Source of the DNA: Undaria pinnatifida
Taxonomy: Eukaryota; Sar; Phaeophyceae; Laminariales; Alariaceae
Assembly (NCBI GenBank): GCA_012845835.1
Contig: JABAKD010000024.1
Coordinates: 4,617,109 to 4,681,108, forward strand
Direction: 5' to 3'
Length of the DNA stretch: 64,000 bases
The notes under the pieces were generated by a model. That model saw only the letters and a program-made list of their open reading frames with translations. It had not been told where the DNA came from and made no database searches. A program made the translations under genes and the position numbers. This document shows, piece by piece, positions 44,280-56,200 of this stretch (position 1 is its first letter; each line of letters starts with the position of its first letter).

Positions 44280-45090
44280 CAAATCCTTGATTTTAATATT
44301 ATATGTGACCTAAACCTGTTGGAAACCCTCCCCCCCTTCCCCCCCCCCCGCCGCCTTTTTTTTTTTTTTTTTTCCCTTGCTTTCTCTTGCTTAAACGCCC
44401 CACCTACTATCGAAATCCGCCAGAGTAATAAACACTTCCACGCCCTGGATATCGCCTCGTTATCGTTTCAGAGCCGTCCATGCCGCTGCTGCAATTCCCA
44501 CCCACCCCCGTCCCCAACGCCCCCTCCTTCCACCCACCACCCGCACCATCGCCTAGACCTAGCACCACGCGTATAGCAAACCCCTACATCAATGCGACCT
44601 AAAGCCCCCCCCCCCCCGCCCCCGGCCCCCCCCGCCACATTCCTCCCCCTCCCCCACAAGAAATATTTATAGTTTCCACGCACAAATGGACCTGCCCCAC
44701 CCGTCCCCTCCCCCCCCCTCCCCCCCTCCCGCCCCCCTTTTGATCAAAATCAGGCCCCCACGTCCTTAAAAACTCCGCCCTCCCCTCACCGGTTATTCGA
44801 CTTACAGGATTCACTTGATAAACTGATGCATTTCCCTCCACAGCTGTCAGATTTTGTTCCCCTCAGAAACGGGTTTTATAGTTTCCGCGCACAGACTGCC
44901 TAACATCACCCTGTTGACCCTGATAGCTACACTGTAGTTGTAAGGGGAGTTGCCGACCTATATCCTTAATGAGGACACACAACCCGTAATACGCGCGATC
45001 GGAGTATCACACACACAGCTTGCAAAGATGAGTTTCGACAAAATATTCGATCTCACAGCTGGAGTGTATTTTAATTTTTATAATATCTCC
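44280..45090 (+). repeat. G-tract composite repeat, copy C (inverted)
   Basis: The reverse orientation of 14884-16250 and 29820-31300: C runs, TTATAGTTTCCGCGCACA, CGACTTACAGGA, AATGAGGACACACA, then AGCTTGCAAAG-ATG at 45028 (MSFDKIFDLTAGVYFN). It is shorter than the other two copies. Confidence 0.7.
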
Positions 45091-45104
45091 TCGAGTACTG
45101 GCCC

Positions 45105-45500
45105 GTTTTGGCTGAGCGATAGCTTCAGTGTTAGCCTTACGCCATGCCGACATACCCTAGGTAGTTAGGAGTCAATCTGAGTTGTCTGCCGAAAACACAG
45201 CGGGGTGTCGCAAATAAGGGGCTTATTTGCGACACCGTGACGCAAATACCTTATTTGCGACACGGTCTGAACATTGGTCGGTTGCCCCAAGATACCCCAT
45301 ATCTCCTCGAGTACTGGCCAGGCCGTTTTGGCTGAGCGATAGATTCAATGGTAGCCTTACGCCATGCCGACCCGCACCCTAGGTAGTTAGGAGTCAATCT
45401 GGGGTGTCTGCCGCCAACGCAGCGTGGTGTCGCAAATAAGGGGCTTATTTGCGACACCGTGTCGCAAATACCTTATTTGCGACACTGGTGTCGCAAATAG
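45105..45500 (-). repeat. Palindromic TGTCGCAAATAAGG cluster, copy 2 (inverted)
   Basis: The GTGTCGCAAATAAGGGGC, TTATTTGCGACACCGTG and GTGTCGCAAATACC hairpins are set in the inverted version of the unit at 43260-43620 (TGGTAGCCTTACGCCATG, GGTAGTTAGGAGTCAATCTG). The two clusters flank repeat copy C. Confidence 0.75.
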
Positions 45501-45598
45501 CATTAGTCTTTTCAAAATGTCGCGGGTCAAGCCCGGTCGAACCAGGGAGGTGCTCGAAAAATCACAGGTCTGGTCAGGAGTTTTTCAAAATTCACGGG

Positions 45599-45890
45599 CT
45601 GGGTCGGGACGGGTCGGGTCGGGTCGGGTCGGGTCGGGTCGGGTCGGGTCGGGTCGGGTCGGGTCGGGTCGGGTCGGGTCGGGTCGGGTCGGGTCGGGTC
45701 GGGTCGGGTCGGGTCGGGTCGGGTCGGGTCGGGTCGGGTCGGGTCGGGTCGGGTCGGGTCGGGTCAGGTCGGGTCGGGTCGGGTCGGGTCGGGTCGGGTC
45801 GGGTCGGGTCGGGACGGGTCGGGTCGGGTCGGGTCGAGTCGGGTCGGGACGGGTCGGGTCCGGTTGGGTCAGGAGGTTTTCAGTTATCAT
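45599..45890. repeat. (GGGTC)n minisatellite
   Basis: About 55 near-perfect copies of the 5-mer GGGTC, with rare A or C interruptions. It is open in several frames on both strands (GSGRV or TRPDP repeats), so the ORFs across it are artefacts. The flanks (GGTCAGGAG, TTATCATGGGTCGG) match 23880-24010. Confidence 0.95.
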
Positions 45891-46687
45891 GGGTCGGGCC
45901 GGGGCATCCCGACCGGACCCGACCCGCAAAAAGCCTTGCATGTTACATTGACAAGCCGGGCACATCCCCTATTCCCCCAGCGACACGGCCTGCTTCGTGT
46001 GGCCGATGAGGGTGTGATAGTTAGACCGTCGGATTTTCTTCGACATTTTTTCCCGCTGAAACTCTAAAGGGTTTTATTTAATTAAGCGTGCTCGTCTACA
46101 AAATCTTGGCAAACGTGGATGGAGCAAAAAAAACACAAATCACGAACGCGCCAGCACAGCTTCAGCAACAACATCTCGGGAAGGAAGATGCAGGCAGGAC
46201 CGCTGTATACACGTGCAGGGGTTCATCTAACCCCCACGCCTTTCATTCATGCACGTAAGACAACGCCACCTACGCAAAAATCCTCGTCTGCCATTCTCCT
46301 CCCCGCCCCCCCCAAAGCGTGCCCCCCCCTACCCCCCCCGCCTCCCGAGTCTCTCGCATTGCTTCTCTCCAACCGTCCACCTTGCTTCACTGACCCGTTT
46401 ACCGTTAATGAATTACTATTGCAACAATCTTCCCGCTCTGACTTCAAGTACCGCTCCAGAAAACGTAATTCTGCCCCGTATTTCAATAACATCACAGCAT
46501 GCCCCCGTCGAGCCCCCCCCCTCCCTCCCTCCCCGCCAATCCCCGCCCCTATATCCCCTTCTTCCCCCCTGCAATCTTGCCCCTCCTTTCTTAACTCCTG
46601 TAACACCGCAAAACTGATCCCACACTAATTCCAAGTAGTTTGGCCCCCAAAACGCGGGTGCGGTTCTAAAGAGGCGACATCAGGGAG

Positions 46688-49600
46688 TCAGACCATGCCA
46701 CCGTAGCCCCCGGGTCCCCCTTCTCCCCCCTCCCCCCGAACGCTTGCACCGCCCCCGCCGCCGTCCCCTCCCCCCTCTTCGTCCCTCCCGCCTCCGCCGC
46801 TACCTCGCATACCTCTCCACGCCTTGCTCCCCTGGGGCAGCTCCGCGCTGTCCCCGAAAACCGCCCTAGTCAGCTCTACGAACTCCAGGGGTTCAAGCTG
46901 TATTAATGTTTTGGTGATTTTTTTTCATGTTTTTTATGTTGTATGTTTAGGTTTTCATTTAATGCGAGACGCAGGGCAAACAAAAAACACGAGGGCAGAG
47001 GGGGATCGGGGGTGGGGGGGGGGGGTGGGGGCAGACGTTAAGTAGGGGCAGGGTGTAAACGCACAAAACAAAATGCAAGGTACCTATATACCTACACGCC
47101 TAGGGGGTAAATTTTACACTGCTGTGCTATGGGGAGGATTCGTTTTGCAGGCCTGAGGCGCACATGCCATCCACAGCGTTAATAAGGCCAAGTATAAAAG
47201 AGTCAACGCTACTGTAGAGAACGCGTTTTTGGGACCATCATTTTCCCGAAAGACAGGGCAGCATCTCCGAGGAATTGCCTCATACCTCCGCAATTCCGCT
47301 TGTGAGTTTTTTTTTTTTTTTTTCATCCTCCGGCGGATGGGGAAAAATAAAGAGGTTAAGCTCACCACACTTCCACGTATTTTCATACACGTCCCGTGCC
47401 GATGTAACTCAAATGCATTCGCAATCAAGCTGGTTTTCCTGGCGTGTCCTTCAGTTCCCGTGATAGCGATAGCGCGAGCTGTGTAACGTAAAAATCGTTC
47501 GTGGCTCACCCCTACGTACAATACACGACGCCATCGGGATAATTCATCGCTTGCGTGTCCGTACGAGTTTTTTTGTTGTTGTCAAAATCGGGATTTGTGC
47601 GAGGTATACACAGCTTCTCATCTGACGAACTTCAGAAAGAAAAAAGAAAAAACGGCACCCTCCGTACCACAGCATGGCTCAGAATACCCTGTACCGGTAT
47701 GGTGTTCTTGCTGTGCTTATGTGGACGCCGGCTGCACCCTCCCCAGGTATCCCCCCCCCCCCCCCCCCCCGCATCGGTCTATGGGCATGCCACCACGACC
47801 ACGCAAGAAATGAGTATGTGTGTACGTACACCCCGCCTCAGAGAGAGAAAACAGTTCAGGTACGCTTGACCACAAGACCGAACAAACATAAAGCAACAAA
47901 GCCGAACTGTTCGCAGGCGGTCGAACGAAAAACACATATGCAGACATATCCAAGGACGCACACACAGACAAACGCCGGGAGACAAAATGAGAGAGAGGGC
48001 AAACAATGTCGTCCCGTCACGTACCCCGGCCTCCTCCTGCCGCAACCTCCTACGATACCACATAACATCGAGAAAGAAATGAAGAAAAAATCGGCTGTCG
48101 AATCGAAAAAAAAACACACACAAGATTCAACACAGCACGACGCCATACAACACAAAACAACACAACACGACACGGACACAGCACAACACCATAAAACGCA
48201 CAGAAAAACACACACAAAAAACCCCCGCAAAAACACGCAAAAACAAAAGACGGAGGGAGAGAGAACTACCATCATCATCGCCACTGTCCTCATATCCCGG
48301 TCACCTGCTCTGGCCTCCTGGTGGCGAACTCCTCGGGAAGCGTCTGTCCCGCTCTGAGGAGGGGCTTGAGGCTCTGCCGCAGCATTTTGCGACGCTGCTG
48401 GAAAGCTGACGATAGGACGCTCTTCAGGCAAGCCTGGTTGACGCCCGGCCCCTCGCCTGACCAAAGACACGGAGGAGTGTGACAGTGGTTGGGTGAGAAT
48501 GTATGTCTAGTGTTTCGTATAGGGGGTTGCCAACAATGAACCCGAACGATCTCCGTCTACGGCAAAATCAAACCCCTCTCTCTTTGCGACCAACACCAGG
48601 TATGCGTCTCTTCGCTTGGTTCATCGCTTTCTTACCCTGCCTGCCTGCATGTTAGTCTGGGTGTCCGCCTGTCTCTCCCAGGGGGTTTCTATGAGCTTGA
48701 AACACTTGTATGCCTGTCTGTCTCTCTAGGTGTCCCTTGAAAATCCAATCCTTGTCTGCCTGTGCCTGTCTGTCTGTCTCTCTAGGCGCTCCTATGAGTG
48801 CAATACTTGTCAGCCTGCCTGCCTGCCTGCCTGTCTGTCTGTCTGATTCTTCGTGTTTGCCTCCCCCTCCCCCCCCCCCTCCTACGCAAACAGTTTTATG
48901 TAATATATGGAAAAATCGTAATGAGCACCCAAACGTTGGAGGTGTCTTTACTATGAGTAGGAACGGTGCTCCGTCTCGAAAGGGAAGCGTGGTCAATGGT
49001 CACATGACTAAGGCAAGCAAAAAGTGAGTACCCCCCCCCCCCCCCCCTCCTCCCCCTCTCCATGCCCTCTCCCCCCCCTCCTTCTCTCTTCCAAACCCAA
49101 ACCTCAATACACGCAAGCCTAAGCCTCACCGGTGAAGTCCAGGCTGATAAGCGCGGACGTTACGCTCGGCTGAGGATAAAACACCGTCGGAGGAATCTGG
49201 AACAGCACCTGCGGCCTAGCGTACAGCTGAAAAACCACGCTGAGGATACCGTACTGCTTGGTACAAGTCTTGGCCACTATCCTCTGAGCCACCTCCAGCT
49301 GCATCGTCACCACGGCTCGCCGCACGCTCAGGTAGTGGTCGCACAGGGTGAACAGAATCTGTGCGCAGGAAAAACCACAGGGCACGGGTGGGGGTTGGGG
49401 AGGGGTCAGGGGAAGGGGAGGGAGTACTGGGGTTGGCGGTCAGCGTTGGAAGTGCGGGGGGGGGGGAGGGAGTAGGGGGGTTGGGGTTTGGGGGGGGGTG
49501 AGGGTTGGGGGCTGGCGTTGGGGGTAGGGGTGGACGTGGGGCTTGGGGTTGGGGTTGACGGGTGGAGTGGGAGTTCCAGCTCGGGGATTGGGACAAAGGT

Positions 49601-52600
49601 GGGGGTTGGGGAGTGATCGGGAGAAGGGGAAGGAGTACTGGGGTTGGGGTTGGCGTTCGAAGTGCGGGGGGGGGGGGTGAGGGAGTAGGGGGGTTGGGGT
49701 TAGGGGGGGGTGAGGGATGGGGGTTGGCTGTGGGGGTAGGGGGAGACGTGGGGGTTAGGGTTGGGGTTGGGTTTGGGGTTGAGGTCGGGGTTGGGGGTGC
49801 GTCAGGGTTGGTTTGGCTATTTGGCTACCTGGCTCGTGATGTGGTAGGGAAGGTTGCCGATCACAGACAGCGGTCCTCCCCTGAGCTCGGCCAGCTTGGT
49901 GTAGTCCACCTGCAGAACGTCCGACATGACCACGCCCAAGGAAGGCATGCTGCTTTCCAGCAGCTGCAAGCGGCGGCGGCAGGGGCGGTGGTGGTGGCGA
50001 ACGATGGGGGGGGTCGATATCAGGTCAATTTCAACCGGAAAAGCGAGGAACGACCAGCAAAGGCGGGAGCGAGAAAGGGCGGGAGGGAACGGGGGGTGAG
50101 GGAGGAAGGGGGGAGTGACAGAGGGAGAAACAGACTAGCGCAGAGACGAGATCGAGCACGTTTCGTCTCTATGGGGTAGTTTCAAGCGTACAGCTACATA
50201 GTGTGTCCCACTGCTGCCTCTGGAAGTAGCCGCACCGGAAAACAAAAGTTTTTTGTTCGATGCGGTCCTCGATCTGCAAGAAACTACGCACAAGGTGCCG
50301 AAGTCCGACTGACAAGCGGTTTTTAGTAGGATGTGGCTCATCCTCTTATGCGATCCATCAAGCACGCTCACGAGGGGCTTCGCGCTTGGTGCAGGTAATG
50401 TCTGCCTGGTCGGTGAAAGTCCGACGTGTTCCGTCCCGGCATTGTACAGCATTGGAGGGGTGCGAAAGTCTACGATTGTACATAATTCGCTCATCATGAC
50501 AATGATTACATCCACTCACCCCCCCCCTCCCACGTTTACTACACATATGTTGCTGACGAAACGAAACGCCCCCCCCCCTCCTCCCTCTCTCTCCACACCT
50601 TCCCGCGTTTAATCACAACTTCGTTGACGGAAGGCAACCCCGCCCCCCGACCCCACCATGCACAATGCTTTCGCTGATACGCCGCTCCCGCCCCCCCCCC
50701 CGCGCGCTCTCCCGTACACCATACGGTCAACTTCATTTATTGCTCGTAACGAAACCTAACGTGCTGCCGGCGAATTGGGTTGATTTCACACCTCGATCGC
50801 CCGCTGGTCGATGTCCACGGCCAGCATGTCGGGAAATCTCTCGTGCAAAACCTGCAAAAGCAGCAAAAACAAAGAAAAGGCAGCCGGAATCAAAACGGCG
50901 GTTCCTTCCGAGGCCCCGCAGGCACAGATCACGCGCAAAAAGCGGATGCTTCAAACTGTTCGAAGGCACCCCCGACAACCCTAACGAGGTAAACATTGCT
51001 GCTATTATGGCAGCCATGTTTAGTTGCAGAACGTATCAGAATGAGCCCACCCCACGGCAGCGCTGCAGCGGAAGTTTCCGAGCTGCTAACACGAGGAGCT
51101 CATTATCTCACCCGAGACATGACTTCTTTCGAAGGCATTCGTTTTGCGCAATACGGCCACCACTTCTGCGCGTTAGTCCTCAAAACAAACGTACTCGAAA
51201 TCTGATCAGGACGCACGTCACGGCAGAGGTGCACTGGCTCTGTGTTGCCTTCCGAGGCTCCTATCCTCTTGAAGAGCTCCATGCCACGCCCCAAAACTGA
51301 TTTTTGAGAAGCTGAAAGCGCAATCCGATGGACAGACCCATAGGCTCGGCGGCGTACGAGAAAAAAAAATGTGGAACCAGAAAAAAGGGTATTCCGACGG
51401 TTTTGGGATATGGATATATCTAGCGTTGCGGCCACGAGTTCTGCCTCCATAGTAGATTGCGCTGTCAGCCCCTACAGCCCCACCTTGAAGCTAACCGAGG
51501 CGTTCGCAAGGCATAGCCTCTTTAGAGCCCCCAAACCCCTCCCTACACGAATTTCAAGTATATTTCCCCAAAACGCGTTTCCATCATAGCCCCTTTGGAG
51601 CCCCCAAACCCCTCTCTACACTATTTTGAAGTATTTTTCCCCCAAACGGGTTTTCATCATAGCCCCTTTAGAGCCCCCAAACCCCTCCCTACACGAATTT
51701 CGAGTACTTTTCCCCAAAACGGGTTTCCATTATAGCCCCTTTAGAGCCCCCAACCCCCCCTCTACACTAATTCCAAGTAATTTTGTCCACAGACCGGGTT
51801 TCCATTATAAAACCCCTTTAAAGCCCCCAAACCCCTCCCTACACTAATTTCAAGTAATTTTGTCCCCAAAACGGGTTTCCATTATAAAACCCCTTTAGAG
51901 CCTCCCTACACCAATTTCAGGTATTTTTTTTCCCAAAACGGGTTTCCACTATAGCCCCTTTAGAGCCCCCAAACCCCTCCCTACACTAATTTCAAGTAAT
52001 TTTGTCCCTAAAACGGGTTTCCATTGTAAAACCCCTTTAGAGCCCCCAAACCCCTCCCTAAACTAATTTCAAGTAATTTTGTCCCCAAAACGGGTTTCCA
52101 TTATAAAGCCCCTTTAGAGCCCCCAAACCCCTCCCTACACTAATTTCAAGTAATTTTGTCCCCAAAAACTAAGGTGTCCAGTTGTGAAGGCGTTAATGCG
52201 TCCGGCCATTCAGATTTTGCTTTCGGCCCAAAAGTGCTACCAGGTACCTCATATCGTAGCACGCGCCTCAGACCAACCGGCAATTTCTCGCTGGAGGAGC
52301 TCAACCAGCCAGAAGCGTGTCGTCCTACACGTGCAAAACCCCCATCGTGGGATGACTCAAAGGCGCACGGACTACGATGATTCCTGACTCCAAACAAAAA
52401 CGGAAAGGCAAGAGAGAAACGTCAAAAGTATCACACGCTATAGACCCAGGCTACGGTAGGGGGGATTCCCTTTTTTTTTGTCCGTTTTTTGCATTGGCTC
52501 GGGGTCACTCGCGCGGGTACCCCCCTCTGTTCCTCTGCGGTCTTGGCGTTTTCTTGGTGTGAGATAACTTGACCAGATCAGTCCCCCAAAACATCGCCTA

Positions 52601-53203
52601 ACGCATTCTTTTCCGTGAGGTATTCTGAGTCACTCGCGCGAGTGGCTCAAGCCCCTGGTAGTAAAAATTGGGGGGTTCCCCCTCACCGTAGCCTTGGTCT
52701 ATAGGAGCAGCTAAGTCAAAAGTATCACACGCTATAGAAGCAGCTAAGGGTTTGTAAAAGAAAACAGAGAGGGGACGTCAAAACGCGCTATACGACAGAG
52801 TGCGGTAGCCGTTACCTGTGTTAAGGCTCCGGTACCCGGTCCGAGCTCCACCACCCGCCTGCCCCCCTCCGAGGTGTCTCCGAAGTGGTTGCAGATCTTG
52901 AGCACGTAGTTCTGGTCCGTCAGGTAATTCTGGCCTAGACTCTGCTTTGGCCTGAATTCCCCCTGAGCAAACGCGGCAAAAGTGGGTATGCATCATTGGT
53001 GTTAAGCAGTGCATTCGTAACATCAGCTACATATTTGACAGGGGTTTGAGCTCTTCGAAGTGATAGCTGATCCTGCATATTGTTGGGTGGGTAAAAATGA
53101 CACTGTGCTGATAAAACCATATAACAAAATTCAAACGCGAGCGTATTGGTGCACAATGTACACGAGTAAGGCATGGCTGTACTCACGCAAAGTGAGAATA
53201 GAG

Positions 53204-53237
<34 letters not shown>

Positions 53238-56200
53238 CTCGGTGTATACCTGGTGGGAAGGATGATCTGACGTGCCCACAGGTGCTGCTCGCAGCTATGA
53301 CATGACACGAGTCCCAGTACCACCTACTGGCAGCTGCAGTGGGGTATCTGGCATCAGCAATACTCGCACTCTGCACTGCCCGCTGTACGTAAAGCCCAAA
53401 CCTACAGAACCAGGGGACTGATCCTACGATACCCCCCCCCCCCCCAAACCCAGCGATTTTCTTCAACGAGCGTTTCATGGCCGCTCGACACGAGGAAGGA
53501 TGCTATGAAAAAAAAAATCTTCACATATTTCCTTGTGTTCAAAAGAATATCGAACGATGACGTCGGGGCGGCAAAGGAGCACGGTATTTCAGGAAATACG
53601 GCCGGAAGCAGGTTTCAAAGCCGACGATTTCGTTACAGGAAAGTTTGGGGGGCTACCGTGGAACAACTCAGGGGAGAAGCGTCAAGGCTCAAGCCTCAAC
53701 GCCACAAAACACGTGCTAGATCATACAGAGCATCCGGGTCTCACCCGTGAACATGATCTATAGGCAACGCAGCTCATGTAGACCAGGGACGTGTCTACCC
53801 TGAAAAACATATCCGAACTCAAGAGGGATCTGATCTGTCCGATGCGCGCAATGTTGCGGCGAGTGTGTTCTTTCTACCCATCGACACATCCACCGTCCGC
53901 GCCGATTCTCCATTCTACGAGAGATACACTACAGGACACCCAAAAAGTAAGAGACAGGAATGCTGGCTCAGGATGGATTTCATATTTGAGAACGGGTGTG
54001 CTCTACACTAATTTCAGTACAACGGTTCCGAAAATTTCTGGGTTTCCTGAAAATCTCGGCCTAGCTTTTCTCGTTGCTGCGATGTTTTCTTATCGCTAGT
54101 AAAGGCGTCCTGGACATTATCACCCGTTTTGGGCCCAACAAACGCCATCGAAACAATCGAGAACCGCCCCCGTATCAACCGTTTTTGTGTGAGCGCGCGG
54201 CAAGATGAGCAGTATAATGCCGCGGGCGTGTCGTACAAGTTCTTACATCATAACAATGAGTACAGATTTACCACGCAGCTTACAAAGTTGAGTTGCAACC
54301 ATTCAATCGGTCGTACGCACAGCTGACGTTTTCCAATATTTTCGTAAAAACTCCTTGAATTGTATCGCGCAACTCCTTGAACTGTGTCGTGCAGCTCCTT
54401 GGATTGCGCCGTCCCTAGACTGTGCCGGAAAACTCCTTGGATTGTATCGTAAAGATCCTCGGATTGTTTATAAAAATATTTCAAGGACGTCAGCTGTGAG
54501 TTCCACGAATTTAGGGTCAAAACTCATCTCTGCAAGCTGCGTTGTTGGTACTTGTAATATACAATGTGGGTGAGTTTTGTACAGCTCCTTGGATTGATTT
54601 GTGTAGTACAATCCCTTGGGTTGTGTAGTACAACTCCTTGGATTGTGAGGTACAACTCCTTGGATTTGTGTGGCACAACTCCTTGGATTGTCCTGCACAA
54701 CTAACTCCTTGGGTCGTGTCGTACAACTCCTTGGATTGTGTCGTACAATTCCTTGGATTGTGTCGTACAACTCTTTGGGTTGTGTCGTACAACTCCTTGG
54801 ATTGTGTCGTACAACTCCTTGGGATTGTGTCGTACAGCTCATTTGGACTGTATCGTACTACAACTCCTTGGATTGTGTTGTACAACTCCTTGGATTGTGT
54901 CGTACAACTCCTTGGATTGTATCGTACAGCTCATTTGGACTGTATCGTACTACAACTCCTTGGATTGTGTCGCACAACTCCTTGGATTGTGTCGTACAAC
55001 TCCTTGGATTGTAAGGTGCAACTCCTCCTCCGATGTTGTGTCGTGAAAATCCTTGGATTGTGTCGTACAACTCCTCGGGTTGATTGTGTAGTAGATCGGA
55101 ACGTAAATCAACCCCCTCCTAAGCCAACAGTCTCCTTTGCTTCGCGTGGAAGACGTTGCAACCGTCAACATCTTCCGGAGCTCCAAGACAGTTAATATTG
55201 TACGAGCTCTGTGGTGTGGTCACAATTTGCACATTGGTTGCATAATACGTCATGTGCAATGTGTACCTGGAATGCGCGGTCAGCAGTACGTATACAGCAA
55301 CCTCTTCCTTCGGAAGTGCGACACTCTCGAGCAATGTTCATGAAGAAATCAACCGGACCGACCGCAACATCGCGACGCAACCCACCCAAAAACCAGTTAT
55401 GCTCCGTACCACCGTGCAAACATGCTAGATTTCATAACCCCTCGGACGATTTCGTAGGAGGCTTTTCTCGACAAAAGGGGAGAGCGCAAAAGTCGAGCTA
55501 TCCGTCAATGAAAACATCTCGACGAGATCTTTCAAAACCCGCCATCTGCGTTGTGTGCACCCTCCCCCCCTGGATGGGCAAAAGCTCACAGCTGACTCTC
55601 ATTCCGGGGGGTATGTGATCTTGCGCACGCGCTGGCTGTACGTAGACATACCTACACGTGTCCCGCGAGTAATTCGTCTTGGAATCGTTTGATTAAAAGG
55701 CCCTGCTTCGCTCTCAGCGCTCTCACCCGGAACGCGCCTGCCTGCCTAAACCTTCCTCTTGGAGAACCTTCCCGGCGGCTTTCTTTGCGTTCTTTGCTTT
55801 CTCTGCTTTCTTCGCCTTCTTCGTGTTCCTTCGGGACCGCCCCAAAACAAACTTCGAGACAAAATCTCCGGCACTGCTTTACGACCAAATCCCCACACTA
55901 GTTTCAAGATACTTTTTCCACACTGAAACTCGAGATATTATTGTTTTAAAGAGTCGAACATATGTACAAAATGACTCTTCAAAGTTTGAGTCAGAATGAA
56001 AAAAAGTAGAAAATAAAACTAGCAAGATAGTTGTTCTCACACTAAAATCAAGAAAAAGTGCCGATAAACAAAATCTAGTATAAAAAGTTTGTCCAAACAA
56101 GTACGTGCACGTTTATTTTGCACTTATCAAATGACACGTTGTTCGTACACTACAAGTATACATGTGTACTCTGCACCTGTTTCTTATCTTTAAATCACAA

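Noticed and set aside
45424-46009. Frames with GSGRV or TRPDP repeats
   Set aside because: Direct translation of the (GGGTC)n array, open in several frames on both strands.
50665-51300. 211-codon plus-strand frame
   Set aside because: It is antisense to methyltransferase exon 3 (50792-50851), whose minus-strand reading is clearly the conserved one.
54350-55085. CRISPR-like array
   Set aside because: Units are contiguous with no spacers and the context is eukaryotic intron DNA; it is a plain minisatellite.
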